From Pseudomonas sp. ATCC PTA-122608 (GTDB taxonomy: Bacteria > Pseudomonadota > Gammaproteobacteria > Pseudomonadales > Pseudomonadaceae), in NCBI RefSeq assembly GCF_001952855.1, contig NZ_LPNO01000005.1, positions 111,079-175,078 of the forward strand: a stretch of 64,000 nt of DNA, written 5' to 3'. The position numbers and the translations under genes were made by a program. Numbering within the stretch: position 1 is the stretch's first letter; every line of letters starts with the position of its first letter. The notes under the pieces are model-generated. The model did no database searches and was not told the origin of the DNA. It saw only the letters and a program-made list of their open reading frames with translations. Positions 40,648 through 50,047 of the stretch are shown here, in pieces.

Positions 40648-42096
40648 ATGCCTAGCGAACCGAATGGCGCTCCGGCGTCCGGGTCTTCCGTCGACTTTGA
40701 AAAGGTCGGCAACGAATACTTCCAACAACGGGAACTGAAAAAAGGCGCTGCCGGCTGGGTGCTGCTGGTCGGTCTCGGGGTTGCCTACGTGATCTCCGGC
40801 GACTACGCCGGCTGGAACTTCGGCCTGGCCCAGGGCGGCTGGGGCGGCATGTTCCTCGCCACACTGCTGATGGCCACCATGTACCTGTGCATGTGTTTCT
40901 CCCTGGCCGAACTGTCTTCCATGATTCCTACCGCCGGCGGCGGCTACGGCTTTGCCCGCAGCGCGTTCGGCCCCTGGGGCGGATTCCTCACCGGCACCGC
41001 GATCCTTATCGAATACGCCATCGCCCCCGCCGCCATCGCAGTGTTTATCGGCGCCTATTGCGAGTCGCTGTTCGGCATTGGCGGCTGGATGATCTACCTG
41101 GCGTTCTACATCATCTTTATCGGCATCCACATCTTTGGTGTGGGTGAAGCGTTGAAGCTGATGTTTGTGATTACCGCCGTCGCGGCCATTGCCCTGGGCG
41201 TGTTCCTGGTGGCGATGGTGCCGCACTTCAATGTCGCCAACCTGCTGGATATTCCGGTGACCGAGGCCAAGGGCGCCAGCACCTTCCTGCCATTCGGGTA
41301 TGTCGGCGTGTGGGCAGCGATTCCCTATGCAATCTGGTTCTTCCTGGCGGTCGAAGGCGTGCCGCTGGCCGCCGAAGAAACCAAGAACCCGAAACGTGAC
41401 CTGCCCCGCGGCCTGATCGGTGCCATTGTGGTGCTGACCAGCTTCGCCCTGCTGATCCTGGTCATCGCGCCCGGCGGTGCTGGCGCCTATGCACTGATGG
41501 CATCGGGCAATCCGCTGGTGGAAGCCTTGTCCAAAGCCTATGGCGGTTCCACGTGGATGAGCCACTTCGTCAATCTGGTGGGCCTGGCCGGGCTGATCGC
41601 GAGTTTTTTCTCGATCATCTACGCCTACTCTCGGCAGATCTTCGCCCTGTCCCGCGCCGGCTACCTGCCGCGCAAGCTGTCGCAGACCAACAAAAGCAAG
41701 GCACCGGTCCTGGCCCTGGTGATCCCCGGCATCATCGGGTTTGGCCTGTCGCTGACCGGCCAGGGTGATTTGCTGATCCTGGTGGCCGTGTTCGGCGCGA
41801 CCATTTCCTACGTGCTGATGATGGCCGCACACATCACCTTGCGCATCCGCCGCCCCAAAATGGACCGTCCTTACCGCACACCGGGCGGCATCTTCACCTC
41901 GGGCGTCGCTCTGGTACTGGCCTGCATCGCTGTTGTGGCGGGCTTTCTGGTGGATCCGCGCGTGGTGATTGGCGCCGCGATCATCTATGGAGTATTAATT
42001 GCTTACTTTGCTTTCTACAGTCGGCATCACTTGGTAGCAGGCACGCCGGAAGAAGAATTTGCGGCGATCCAGGCCGCAGAGGCCGCCTTGCACTAA
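40648..42096 (+). CDS. eat: Ethanolamine permease
   Basis: A 482-residue APC-superfamily transporter with about twelve membrane helices. Family features: FGLAQGGWGGMFLATLLMATMYLCMCFSLAELSSMIPTAGGGYGFARSAFGPWGGFLTG and FFLAVEGVPLAAEETKNPKRDLPRG (read in pieces). Located directly upstream of eutB and eutC, which supports ethanolamine as substrate. AAAGGGA ribosome-binding site. Confidence 0.92.
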   Translation: MPSEPNGAPASGSSVDFEKVGNEYFQQRELKKGAAGWVLLVGLGVAYVISGDYAGWNFGLAQGGWGGMFLATLLMATMYLCMCFSLAELSSMIPTAGGGYGFARSAFGPWGGFLTGTAILIEYAIAPAAIAVFIGAYCESLFGIGGWMIYLAFYIIFIGIHIFGVGEALKLMFVITAVAAIALGVFLVAMVPHFNVANLLDIPVTEAKGASTFLPFGYVGVWAAIPYAIWFFLAVEGVPLAAEETKNPKRDLPRGLIGAIVVLTSFALLILVIAPGGAGAYALMASGNPLVEALSKAYGGSTWMSHFVNLVGLAGLIASFFSIIYAYSRQIFALSRAGYLPRKLSQTNKSKAPVLALVIPGIIGFGLSLTGQGDLLILVAVFGATISYVLMMAAHITLRIRRPKMDRPYRTPGGIFTSGVALVLACIAVVAGFLVDPRVVIGAAIIYGVLIAYFAFYSRHHLVAGTPEEEFAAIQAAEAALH

Positions 42097-42160
42097 ACGC
42101 CGTAAACCTCGGTGCGGGCGCTTTACTCACATTCTGCCCGCGCCGAAAAGGAGACTCTGT

Positions 42161-43555
42161 ATGGCAAGCTTTTCCCACGCGGTCGGTGCATTGACCTACC
42201 GCTTCGACAGCCTCAAGGACGTGATGGCCAAGGCCAGCCCGGCGCGCTCCGGGGATTTCCTCGCCGGTGTTGCCGCGCAAAACGACGGTGAGCGGGTCGC
42301 GGCGCAAATGGCCCTGGCCAATATTCCGCTGAAGCACTTTCTTGAAGAAGTGCTGATCCCGTACGAAAGCGACGAAGTCACCCGGCTGATTATCGACACC
42401 CACGATAAACAGGCGTTTTCCGTGGTCAGCCACCTGACCGTCGGTGGCCTGCGGGATTGGCTGCTCAGCGACGCGGCCGACGAACAAAGCCTGCGCGCCC
42501 TGGCGCCCGGGCTGACACCAGAAATGGCCGCCGCCGTGTCGAAGATCATGCGGGTGCAGGACCTGGTACTGGTGGCGCAGAAGATCCGCGTCGTCACACA
42601 GTTTCGCGGCACCATGGGCCTGCGCGGGCGCCTGTCCACCCGCCTGCAACCCAACCATCCCACCGATGAACCGGCGGGTATCGCCGCCAGCATTCTCGAC
42701 GGCCTGCTCTACGGTAACGGCGACGCGATGATCGGCATCAACCCGGCCACCGACAGCATCGCCTCGATCTGCGCCATGCTGGAAATGCTCGACGCGATCA
42801 TCCAGCGCTACGAAATTCCGACCCAGGCCTGCGTGCTGACCCACGTCACCACCTCCATCGAAGCCATCAACCGTGGCGTGCCGCTGGACCTGGTGTTCCA
42901 GTCGATCGCCGGCACCGAGGCGGCCAACGCCAGTTTCGGCATCAGCCTGAGCGTGTTGCAGGAAGGCTACGACGCGGGCCTGAGCCTGAATCGCGGCACC
43001 CTCGGGCAAAACCTGATGTATTTCGAAACCGGCCAGGGCAGCGCCTTGTCGGCCAACGCGCACTTTGGCGTCGACCAGCAAACCTGCGAAACCCGCGCCT
43101 ACGCCGTAGCCCGGCACTTCAAACCGTTTTTGGTGAACACCGTGGTCGGCTTCATCGGCCCCGAGTACCTGTACAACGGCAAGCAGATCATCCGGGCCGG
43201 CCTCGAAGATCACTTCTGCGGCAAGCTGCTGGGCGTGCCGATGGGCTGCGACATCTGCTACACCAACCATGCCGAAGCCGACCAGGACGACATGGACACC
43301 CTGCTCACGCTGCTGGGCGTGGCCGGGATCAACTTCATCATGGGCATCCCGGGCTCCGACGACATCATGCTCAACTACCAGACCACCTCGTTCCACGACG
43401 CGCTCTACGCCCGGCAAACATTGGGTTTAAAGCCAGCGCCGGAGTTTGAACAGTGGCTGGCAAAAATGGGCATCTTCACGCAAGCCGACGGCAAGGTGCA
43501 CTTCGGCAACAGCCTGCCACCGGCATTCCGCCACGCCTTGGCGCAACTGGGATGA
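42161..43555 (+). CDS. eutB: Ethanolamine ammonia-lyase, large subunit
   Basis: The catalytic subunit of the adenosylcobalamin-dependent enzyme that splits ethanolamine to acetaldehyde and ammonia. 464 residues; features include [34 protein letters not shown] and [23 protein letters not shown] 42161 has AAAAGGAGA upstream. No microcompartment genes are present; this is the short aerobic pseudomonad version. Overlaps eutC by 4 bases. Confidence 0.96.
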   Translation: MASFSHAVGALTYRFDSLKDVMAKASPARSGDFLAGVAAQNDGERVAAQMALANIPLKHFLEEVLIPYESDEVTRLIIDTHDKQAFSVVSHLTVGGLRDWLLSDAADEQSLRALAPGLTPEMAAAVSKIMRVQDLVLVAQKIRVVTQFRGTMGLRGRLSTRLQPNHPTDEPAGIAASILDGLLYGNGDAMIGINPATDSIASICAMLEMLDAIIQRYEIPTQACVLTHVTTSIEAINRGVPLDLVFQSIAGTEAANASFGISLSVLQEGYDAGLSLNRGTLGQNLMYFETGQGSALSANAHFGVDQQTCETRAYAVARHFKPFLVNTVVGFIGPEYLYNGKQIIRAGLEDHFCGKLLGVPMGCDICYTNHAEADQDDMDTLLTLLGVAGINFIMGIPGSDDIMLNYQTTSFHDALYARQTLGLKPAPEFEQWLAKMGIFTQADGKVHFGNSLPPAFRHALAQLG

Positions 43556-44400
43556 AGAAGGAACCGCCTGTGCACATCGACACCCCGGAAAACAACGTGG
43601 ACAACCCGTGGCTGGAACTGCGGCGCCTGACCCCGGCGCGAATTGCCCTGGGCCGTACCGGCACCAGCATTCCTACCGGTGCGCAGCTGGATTTCCAGTT
43701 CGCCCACGCCCAGGCGCGGGACGCCGTACACCTGCCGTTTGACCATGTAGGACTCAGCAGCCAACTGGCCGAACGCGGCCGCGACAGCCTGTTGCTGCAC
43801 AGCGCCGCCGTCGACCGTCACAGCTACCTGCAACGCCCGGACCTTGGGCGGCGCCTGAGTGATGAGTCGGCCCAGGCCCTGCGGGACTACGCCGAAGCCA
43901 ACCCGGGCGGCGTGGACTTGGCGGTGGTAGTGGCCGACGGTTTGTCGGCGCTGGCGGTGCATAAACATACGCTGCCGTTTCTTACACGCATGGAAGAGCA
44001 AACCCACGCAGAGGGTTGGTCGCTGTCGCCGGTGATTCTGGTGGAACAGGGCCGCGTGGCGGTGGCAGATGAAGTCGGCCAGTTGCTGGGAGCGAAAATG
44101 GTGGTGATTCTGATCGGCGAGCGGCCGGGGCTCAGCTCGCCGGACAGCCTGGGCCTGTATTTCACCTACAACCCCAAGGTCGGCCTCACCGACGCCTACC
44201 GCAACTGCATCTCCAATGTGCGCCTGGAGGGCTTGAGCTACGGCATGGCCGCTCACCGCTTGCTGTACTTGATGCGTGAGGCCTGCCGCCGGCAGTTATC
44301 GGGGGTCAACCTCAAGGATGAAGCCCAGGTACAAACCCTCGAGTCGGATGATCCCGACCTGATGAAAGGCAACTTCCTGCTCAGCCCGCCGAAGGACTGA
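43552..44400 (+). CDS. eutC: Ethanolamine ammonia-lyase, small subunit
   Basis: The cobalamin-binding partner of EutB, 282 residues. Motifs: [51 protein letters not shown] and a C-terminal [13 protein letters not shown] 43552 overlaps the eutB stop (ATGA), so translation is coupled; a GTG at 43570 is an alternative. Confidence 0.95.
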   Translation: MKKEPPVHIDTPENNVDNPWLELRRLTPARIALGRTGTSIPTGAQLDFQFAHAQARDAVHLPFDHVGLSSQLAERGRDSLLLHSAAVDRHSYLQRPDLGRRLSDESAQALRDYAEANPGGVDLAVVVADGLSALAVHKHTLPFLTRMEEQTHAEGWSLSPVILVEQGRVAVADEVGQLLGAKMVVILIGERPGLSSPDSLGLYFTYNPKVGLTDAYRNCISNVRLEGLSYGMAAHRLLYLMREACRRQLSGVNLKDEAQVQTLESDDPDLMKGNFLLSPPKD

Positions 44401-44492
44401 TCCTTGCACGATTGCGCTTTTTCTCCGCTTTAGGCAGCATCGAAACACGGCCGCTTGTGTGGTCATACCCCATTTGGAAGTTGAGGCCTGGC

Positions 44493-44951
44493 ATGCGGAT
44501 TACTCAAGCGACCCTGGAACACCTGGACCTGTTGACCCCGCTTTTCGTCAAATACCGTGAGTTCTACGGTGCGCTGCCTTTCCCTGATTCGAGCCGCGCC
44601 TTTCTGGAAAAACGCCTGCGCCGCAAGGAATCCGTGATCTATCTGGCGTTGGCCGACGATGACGACAAGAAACTGCTCGGTTTCTGCCAGCTGTATCCAA
44701 GCTTTTCATCGCTGTCCCTCAAGCGCGTGTGGATCCTCAACGACATCTACGTCGCCGAAGACGCACGCCGTCAGTTGGTGGCCGACAACCTGATGCGTAC
44801 CGCGAAGAAGATGGCCAAGGAAACTCACGCCGTGCGCCTGCGTGTGTCCACCAGCAGCGACAATCTGGTGGCGCAGAAGACCTACGAGTCCATCGGTTTT
44901 CGGGAAGACACCGAGTTCAAGAACTACGTGCTGCCCATCAGCGATGACTGA
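44493..44951 (+). CDS. GNAT-family N-acetyltransferase
   Basis: A 152-residue GCN5-related acetyltransferase. The acetyl-CoA-binding loop region is DIYVAEDARRQLVADNLMRTA, and the C-terminal NLVAQKTYESIGFRED is typical. Start ATG 44493 (MRITQATLEHLDLL) is preferred to 44412 since GNAT domains begin there. Substrate unknown. Follows eutC by 92 bases. Confidence 0.85.
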   Translation: MRITQATLEHLDLLTPLFVKYREFYGALPFPDSSRAFLEKRLRRKESVIYLALADDDDKKLLGFCQLYPSFSSLSLKRVWILNDIYVAEDARRQLVADNLMRTAKKMAKETHAVRLRVSTSSDNLVAQKTYESIGFREDTEFKNYVLPISDD

Positions 44952-44980
44952 CATCTATTAACCAAAGCTCATGCATCGGT

Positions 44981-45000
44981 TGTGGGAGGCCCCTCCCACA
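44981..45000 (+). terminator. Hairpin after the GNAT gene
   Basis: Nine perfect pairs (44981-44989 with 44992-45000) close a 2-base loop 30 bases after the stop. The arms resemble a REP core (TGTGGGAGG), so it may be a degenerate REP acting as terminator. Confidence 0.5.
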
Positions 45001-45079
45001 CTGACTCTGTGCCTGGAATAAGATCGATGTCGCGACATCCCCCGCTACAAAACCAACACGCTTTTCACGACTCTATCCG

Positions 45080-45085
45080 TATAAT
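45080..45085 (+). promoter_or_regulatory. -10 box upstream of dedA
   Basis: A perfect TATAAT 107 bases upstream of the DedA gene; no good -35 hexamer was recognised. It implies a leader of about 100 bases. Confidence 0.4.
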
Positions 45086-45191
45086 GCGGACCTTTCAGGG
45101 TCGTAAGAATTACGCCGCAACCTTGTAGCCCTTATTACCCGAAGCCTCCGCACAGGCCCGCTGAGCCAGGCCATTCACACAGGTGCCATCC

Positions 45192-45848
45192 ATGGATTTC
45201 AACCCGCTCGACCTTATCCTGCATCTCGACGTGTACCTCGACATGCTGGTGAGAAACTACGGAGTGTGGATATACGCCATTCTGTTCCTGGTTATCTTTT
45301 GCGAAACAGGCCTGGTGGTCATGCCCTTCCTGCCGGGTGATTCCTTGCTGTTTATTGCCGGCGCCATCGCCGCGGGCGGTGGGATGGACCCGGTATTGTT
45401 GGGCGGTTTGCTGATGCTCGCGGCCATCCTGGGTGACAGTACCAACTACGTGATCGGACGAACGGCCGGGGAACGCTTGTTCAGCAACCCCAACTCGAAA
45501 ATCTTCCGCCGCGACTATCTGCAAAAAACCCACGACTTCTACGACAAGCACGGCGGCAAAACCGTGACCCTGGCGCGCTTCCTGCCGATCCTGCGCACGT
45601 TTGCACCGTTCGTCGCCGGCATCGCGAAAATGCCTTACCCGCGCTTCTTCGGTTTCAGCGTGTTCGGCACCATCCTGTGGGTCGGCGGCCTGGTGACACT
45701 GGGCTACTTCTTCGGCAACGTACCGTTCATCAAGAAAAACCTGTCGCTGCTGGTGGTGTTCATCATCCTGCTGTCGCTGGTACCGATGATCATCGGCGTG
45801 TTCCGCAGCCGCTTTGGCCGCTCGTCCTCCGAAGCCAAGCCGCAGTAA
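45192..45848 (+). CDS. DedA-family membrane protein
   Basis: A 218-residue inner-membrane protein with the DedA signature: FCETGLVVMPFLPGDSLLFIAGAIA, AILGDSTNYVIGR, LARFLPILRTFAPFVAGIAKMPYPRF. The family flips undecaprenyl phosphate or other lipids and supports the membrane potential. ATG 45192 is chosen; a GTG at 45183 is possible. A second DedA domain is in the 27.8-kb fusion protein. Confidence 0.92.
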   Translation: MDFNPLDLILHLDVYLDMLVRNYGVWIYAILFLVIFCETGLVVMPFLPGDSLLFIAGAIAAGGGMDPVLLGGLLMLAAILGDSTNYVIGRTAGERLFSNPNSKIFRRDYLQKTHDFYDKHGGKTVTLARFLPILRTFAPFVAGIAKMPYPRFFGFSVFGTILWVGGLVTLGYFFGNVPFIKKNLSLLVVFIILLSLVPMIIGVFRSRFGRSSSEAKPQ

Positions 45849-45854
45849 CCTGCG

Positions 45855-46685
45855 ATGTGGTCCCTGAGCGCCTGGCGTCGCCGGCGCCTGCTGGCCAAGC
45901 ACCCGATTGCCGATGAAACGTGGCAGCGGGTGCGCCACCACTTGACCTTCCTCGACGGCATCACCGTTGAGCAAGACCAGTGGCTGCGGGAAGCCTGCGT
46001 GGTGTTCCTCGCCGAAAAACACCTCACCGCCCTGCCCGGCGTCGAACTGCACCAGGAACAACGCCTGCTGCTCGCTGCCCAGGCACAACTGCCGCTGATG
46101 AACCTCGGCGACCTCGACTGGTACCAGGGCTTCCACGAGATCGTGCTGTACCCCGACGACTTCCTCAGCCCCCAGCGCCATCGCGACGCCAGCGGCGTGG
46201 AACACGAGTGGGACGGCGAGCACAGCGGCGAGGCCTGGCAGCAAGGCCCGGTGATCCTCGCCTGGCCCGGTGTGCTGGCCAGCGGCAACTGGGAAGGCTA
46301 CAACCTGGTGATCCACGAACTGGCCCACAAGCTGGACATGCTCAATGGCGACGCCAACGGCCTGCCGCCGTTGCACCACGACATGCGCGTGCAGGAATGG
46401 GCCGGCGTCATGCAAAGCGCCTTTGATGACCTCAACCGTCAACTGGACCACAACCCGGACGCCGAAACGCTCATAGACCCGTACGCCGCGGAAAACCCGG
46501 CCGAGTTCTTTGCCGTTACCAGCGAATATTTCTTCAGTGCCCCGGATTTGCTGGTCAGCAGTTATCCAGAGGTGTACGAACAACTGCGCCACTTCTACCG
46601 CCAGGATCCCCTGGCGCGCCTGCACCAACTGCAGGCCGGCGACGTGCGGTATCAGACTGAACGCCAAGCGTCCTACGACGTCTGA
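45855..46685 (+). CDS. mtfA: MtfA-like zinc peptidase
   Basis: A 276-residue cytoplasmic metallopeptidase. The zinc motif HELAH in VIHELAHKLDMLNGDANGLPP and the downstream Glu in ENPAEFFAVTSEYFF fit MtfA, which in E. coli binds the repressor Mlc. Mlc is not expected here, so the partner is unknown. Follows dedA by 6 bases. Confidence 0.88.
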   Translation: MWSLSAWRRRRLLAKHPIADETWQRVRHHLTFLDGITVEQDQWLREACVVFLAEKHLTALPGVELHQEQRLLLAAQAQLPLMNLGDLDWYQGFHEIVLYPDDFLSPQRHRDASGVEHEWDGEHSGEAWQQGPVILAWPGVLASGNWEGYNLVIHELAHKLDMLNGDANGLPPLHHDMRVQEWAGVMQSAFDDLNRQLDHNPDAETLIDPYAAENPAEFFAVTSEYFFSAPDLLVSSYPEVYEQLRHFYRQDPLARLHQLQAGDVRYQTERQASYDV

Positions 46686-46712
46686 CGCATGGCATCGGCG
46701 TCAGAATATGCC

Positions 46713-46718
46713 TATAAT
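46713..46718 (+). promoter_or_regulatory. -10 box of the ppa promoter
   Basis: Perfect TATAAT 61 bases upstream of ppa. The region 16-18 bases further upstream has no recognisable -35 consensus. Confidence 0.5.
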
Positions 46719-46778
46719 CGCCGCCACTTTTAGGCCAATCCGGCCATGTTCCATGGCCAACTACGGGGGCAACGCCCA

Positions 46779-47306
46779 ATGAGCTACAGCAAGATTCCGG
46801 CTGGCAAAGACCTGCCGAACGACATCTACGTCGCCATCGAGATTCCGGCCAACCACGCGCCGATCAAATACGAAATCGACAAAGACAGCGACTGCCTGTT
46901 CGTTGACCGTTTCATGGCCACCCCGATGTTCTACCCGGCCAACTACGGTTTCATCCCTAACACCCTGGCAGACGACGGTGACCCCCTCGACGTGCTGGTC
47001 GTGACCCCTTACCCGGTTACCCCAGGCTCGGTTATCCGCGCACGCCCGGTCGGCATCCTGAACATGACTGACGATGGCGGCGGCGATGCCAAAGTTATCG
47101 CAGTACCACACGACAAGCTGTCCCAGCTGTATGTCGACGTGAAGGAATACACCGATCTGCCGCCACTGCTGCTGGAACAGATCAAACACTTCTTCGAGAA
47201 CTACAAAGACCTCGAAAAAGGCAAATGGGTGAAGATCGACGGTTGGGGCAACGCAGACGCCGCCCGCGCCGAGATCATGAAGTCGGTCGCTGCCTACAAA
47301 GGCTGA
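46779..47306 (+). CDS. ppa: Inorganic pyrophosphatase (family I)
   Basis: Hydrolyses pyrophosphate, driving biosynthesis. 175 residues with the signature [10 protein letters not shown] and catalytic residues in KYEIDKDS and [15 protein letters not shown] 46779 ([15 protein letters not shown]) is the family start. Followed by a strong terminator, which marks the end of the core block. Confidence 0.97.
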   Translation: MSYSKIPAGKDLPNDIYVAIEIPANHAPIKYEIDKDSDCLFVDRFMATPMFYPANYGFIPNTLADDGDPLDVLVVTPYPVTPGSVIRARPVGILNMTDDGGGDAKVIAVPHDKLSQLYVDVKEYTDLPPLLLEQIKHFFENYKDLEKGKWVKIDGWGNADAARAEIMKSVAAYKG

Positions 47307-47321
47307 TACCGCTACACGCTC

Positions 47322-47352
47322 AAAAAAGCCCCGATTAATCGGGGCTTTTTTT
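47322..47352 (+). terminator. Rho-independent terminator of ppa
   Basis: A-run, GCCCCGATTAATCGGGGC palindrome and a T-run make a textbook intrinsic terminator 16 bases after the ppa stop. Confidence 0.93.
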
Positions 47353-47484
47353 GTGGGAAAAATATAAACATCCGAGCATTTTAATAAACACATTTACAGC
47401 TACTGTTTAACTAGCTTAGTTATCCGGTAGAACATTCCCTCAATAAGGAAACACCTACATACGGCAACTCAACGCATGGTTTAT

Positions 47485-47511
47485 TTGATCTATTTTTACG
47501 GCCAGTAAACT
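47485..47511 (+). promoter_or_regulatory. Possible promoter and operator of the S24 repressor
   Basis: TTGATC (47485-47490) and TAAACT (47506-47511), 15 bases apart, could serve as -35 and -10. The inverted repeat TTTAC-GGCCA-GTAAA (47495-47509) overlaps them and would suit autorepression. The -10 ends 8 bases before the ATG, so the mRNA may be leaderless; no ribosome-binding site is visible. Confidence 0.4.
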
Positions 47512-47519
47512 CTGCGTTT

Positions 47520-48296
47520 ATGAATACATCAGGTGATCGCTTAAGAGCGCTATTACGGGAAGTTCATCTTTCCGCTTCCGACTTCGCCAAGAACCGCAAT
47601 GTTACGCCTCAGCACGTAAACAACTGGTTCAAACGCGGCGTCCCCATGGGCCGGCTCAACGAGTTCGCAGAACTGTTGTGCGTCACCAGCCGATGGCTGC
47701 GTACAGGCGAAGGCCCCAAACATCCACCCGCTAACTACCTACTGGAAGGAACCGATTTAGACGTCTCACACCGTATTGCCCGCGAAAACAGCGGCAACTA
47801 CATCACCCACCCGGTCTCTGGCCCGGTAAAAATCGATGTGGAGATTCCCCTCCATCCCACCTTCACCTCAACCGAAAGCATCCGCCTCTCCCTGCACGCC
47901 CTTGAAACCATCGGCGTAAACCCGGAGCGGGCACTCGGTGCCTACATGGTTGGCAACAGCATGATCGACATCATCCAGGACGGAAGTACCCTCGCGATCG
48001 ACTGTGGCCGCAAACAGATCATCGACGGCGAAATCTACGCGGTAGAGCACGACGGAATGCTGCGCATCAAATACCTCTACAACCGCCCCGGAGGCGGCCT
48101 GCGGATGCGCAGCCACAACAGCGCAGAGCATCCGGACGAGTTTTTGACCTACGAACAGCGGCACGAGCAGAACTTTGAGATTCTGGGTTGGGTGTTCTGG
48201 TGGGCGACACTGAATAACCGCCGACCACCAGTGCCGCTGGATGAGCATTTATTGGGCTACGAAGGCTCTAAATCGGATCCGAAGCTGGGAAATTGA
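47520..48296 (+). CDS. Phage-repressor-like HTH protein with S24 peptidase domain
   Basis: A 258-residue CI/PrtR-type regulator. Residues about 8-65 form an HTH (SASDFAKNRNVTPQHVNNWFKRG). Residues about 130-225 are a LexA-like S24 domain with catalytic Ser147 in MVGNSM and Lys184 in RIKYLYN. Such proteins repress prophage or pyocin genes and self-cleave after RecA activation. No phage structural genes follow, so it could be an orphan, or control the adjacent accessory genes. No obvious Ala-Gly cleavage site was located. Confidence 0.85.
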   Translation: MNTSGDRLRALLREVHLSASDFAKNRNVTPQHVNNWFKRGVPMGRLNEFAELLCVTSRWLRTGEGPKHPPANYLLEGTDLDVSHRIARENSGNYITHPVSGPVKIDVEIPLHPTFTSTESIRLSLHALETIGVNPERALGAYMVGNSMIDIIQDGSTLAIDCGRKQIIDGEIYAVEHDGMLRIKYLYNRPGGGLRMRSHNSAEHPDEFLTYEQRHEQNFEILGWVFWWATLNNRRPPVPLDEHLLGYEGSKSDPKLGN

Positions 48297-48387
48297 GGCG
48301 AATGTGGGTATTATCCGCCGCACATTTGGTAGGGGGTTGGCGTGAAGCCGGTCCGCCCTGCCTGGCGATGCGGAGGAGTTCCCGCTG

Positions 48388-48456
48388 ATGCCCCTTATCA
48401 CCCGGGCGCGAGTTTGGGTGAACGATTTGAAGGCTGGTGAGGTTTACCAAAAATAA
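48388..48456 (+). CDS. Possible 22-residue small protein
   Basis: ATG 48388 has a good ribosome-binding site (GGAGGAG, 8 bases upstream) and opens a 22-codon frame reading MPLITRARVWVNDLKAGEVYQK. A strong terminator begins 18 bases after its stop. The whole unit could instead be a small RNA. No family recognised. The 500-base gap around it (48297-48802) otherwise holds only hairpins and dyads. Confidence 0.35.
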   Translation: MPLITRARVWVNDLKAGEVYQK

Positions 48457-48474
48457 GCTGAACCAGTCCCCGAG

Positions 48475-48499
48475 AAGCCGGCCACAAGCCGGCTTTTTA
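48475..48499 (+). terminator. Intrinsic terminator
   Basis: An 8-bp perfect stem (48475-48482 with 48488-48495), a 5-base loop and a T-run. It would end transcription of the S24 gene or the small unit upstream. Confidence 0.8.
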
Positions 48500-48677
48500 A
48501 TGCCTGGAAGAAATGCACTACACCTGCCAGGCATCGAGCTATTTGAGAACGCGCCAACCGCTCCAAGGCACGCAAGCCGTCTTTTCCATCCTCAGGACAT
48601 TCGCCTGATACGTCGCTAAAAGCCCGCTCCAAGAACACGTTTCGCATACCTGTCGTTACCAACGACATGACGTCAAG

Positions 48678-48730
48678 ACGTGTCGCAGAAATCAAAATAT
48701 AGCGACACGTAGTGCACACATGTTTACACT
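48678..48730. promoter_or_regulatory. Two dyads upstream of fic
   Basis: ACGTGTCGC (48678-48686) is repeated in inverse at 48702-48710, with 15 AT-rich bases between. Directly after it is a 20-base imperfect palindrome (48711-48730, 16 of 20 positions symmetric, centre ACATGT). These lie 73-125 bases before the fic start and look like operators. Confidence 0.5.
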
Positions 48731-48802
48731 GACGCCACGAAAGGGCGCCCTGATGAGCCCCTCTTACCTTTAGACGGATAAGTCAAAGACCGAGCCCCAT
48801 CC

Positions 48803-49924
48803 ATGACCGCATCCCACCTTCCCTGGCAGGCTGACAAGCCCTACAACCAGCTTCCCACTTTGCCACCGGCAACTGTTCTGGAAACCCATGCAGTGCTCAA
48901 ACGCTGCATTGAGGCCCGCACAGCCCTGGCCGAATTGAAGCAAGCGGCTGAGCTGATCCCTAACCAGACAATGCTGATCAACACCATTCCATTGCTGGAG
49001 GCCAAGGATAGCTCGGAGATCGAAAGTATCGTCACCACCACGGACCTGCTCTTTCAGCACGCTCAGAATGGAGATAGCCATGCCGACCCAGCGACCAAGG
49101 AAGCACTGCGCTACCGCAGAGCCCTGCAGAAGGGTTATCAATCGTTGGCCGAACGCCCACTCTCCACCGGTACTGCAGTCGAAATCTGCCGCACGCTTAA
49201 AGGCGTGAACATGGATATACGCCGGGTGCCAGGAGTCCAGCTAGCCAACGACCGAACCGGCGAGATCATCTATACCCCACCGGAAGGCGAAGATCGCTTA
49301 CGTGACATGCTCGCCAACTGGGAGCGCTTCCTGCACAACGAGACCGACCTGGATCCATTGGTACGTATGGCGGTTAGTCACTATCAATTCGAAGCCATTC
49401 ACCCATTCACCGACGGCAATGGCCGTACCGGGCGAGTGCTCAACACCCTGTACCTGATCCAGGAAGGCCTGCTGAATCTACCGATTCTCTACCTTAGCCG
49501 TTACATCATTGCCCATCGAGCCGATTACTACCGCCTGTTGCTTGATGTCACTCGTGAACAAGCCTGGGAACCCTGGTTGCTGTACATGCTTAGCGCAGTA
49601 GAAGAAACCGCACGCTGGACATGTGCCAAAATTGCCGCCATCCGCAGCCTGTCCGAACACACCACACAGTTCGTTCGCGAGCAGTTGCCGAAAACCTATT
49701 CCCGCGAACTGGTGGACGTTATTTTCGAACAGCCCTATTGCCGCATCAGCAACGTCGTCGACAAACAGATTGCCCAGCGTCAAGCAGCCTCCCGTTACCT
49801 CAAAGAGCTAGTCGCCATCGGCGTTCTGCAAGAGGTTCAGGTTGGCAAGGAAAAGCTCTTCATCCATCCCAAGCTGATGCAGTTACTCACTCGCGACTAC
49901 AACGACTTCAAGCCATACGCCTGA
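48803..49924 (+). CDS. Fic-domain AMP-transferase (class II)
   Basis: A 373-residue Fic protein. The N-terminal inhibitory helix motif SSEIES (residues 70-75) is followed by the Fic core with a complete active site HPFTDGNGRTGR (200-211), then a C-terminal winged-helix-like segment (about 290-370: RISNVVDKQIAQRQAASRYLKELVAIGVL). This layout matches self-inhibited class II Fic enzymes such as that of Shewanella. Targets unknown. The paired dyads upstream and the winged helix suggest autoregulation. No antitoxin gene is adjacent, consistent with built-in inhibition. Confidence 0.9.
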   Translation: MTASHLPWQADKPYNQLPTLPPATVLETHAVLKRCIEARTALAELKQAAELIPNQTMLINTIPLLEAKDSSEIESIVTTTDLLFQHAQNGDSHADPATKEALRYRRALQKGYQSLAERPLSTGTAVEICRTLKGVNMDIRRVPGVQLANDRTGEIIYTPPEGEDRLRDMLANWERFLHNETDLDPLVRMAVSHYQFEAIHPFTDGNGRTGRVLNTLYLIQEGLLNLPILYLSRYIIAHRADYYRLLLDVTREQAWEPWLLYMLSAVEETARWTCAKIAAIRSLSEHTTQFVREQLPKTYSRELVDVIFEQPYCRISNVVDKQIAQRQAASRYLKELVAIGVLQEVQVGKEKLFIHPKLMQLLTRDYNDFKPYA

Positions 49925-50047
49925 GGGGACAGCCTTACTCGATGACAATCGTCTGCCGGGATCTGCGCCCCTGAGCCGTGATGATCAGCATTTGGTCAGT
50001 AGGTTGCTGACCAAATGCATCGTTACCTCAGTGTCGGCTTAGGATCC

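Noticed and set aside
42161..44400. Ethanolamine microcompartment
   Set aside because: Only eat, eutB, eutC and an aldehyde dehydrogenase are present; no shell-protein genes.
47520..48296. Intact prophage beginning at the S24 gene
   Set aside because: No integrase, capsid, tail or lysis genes follow in the window.
48444..48719. 91-codon minus-strand frame upstream of fic
   Set aside because: Runs through the terminator and both dyads; no good ribosome-binding site.
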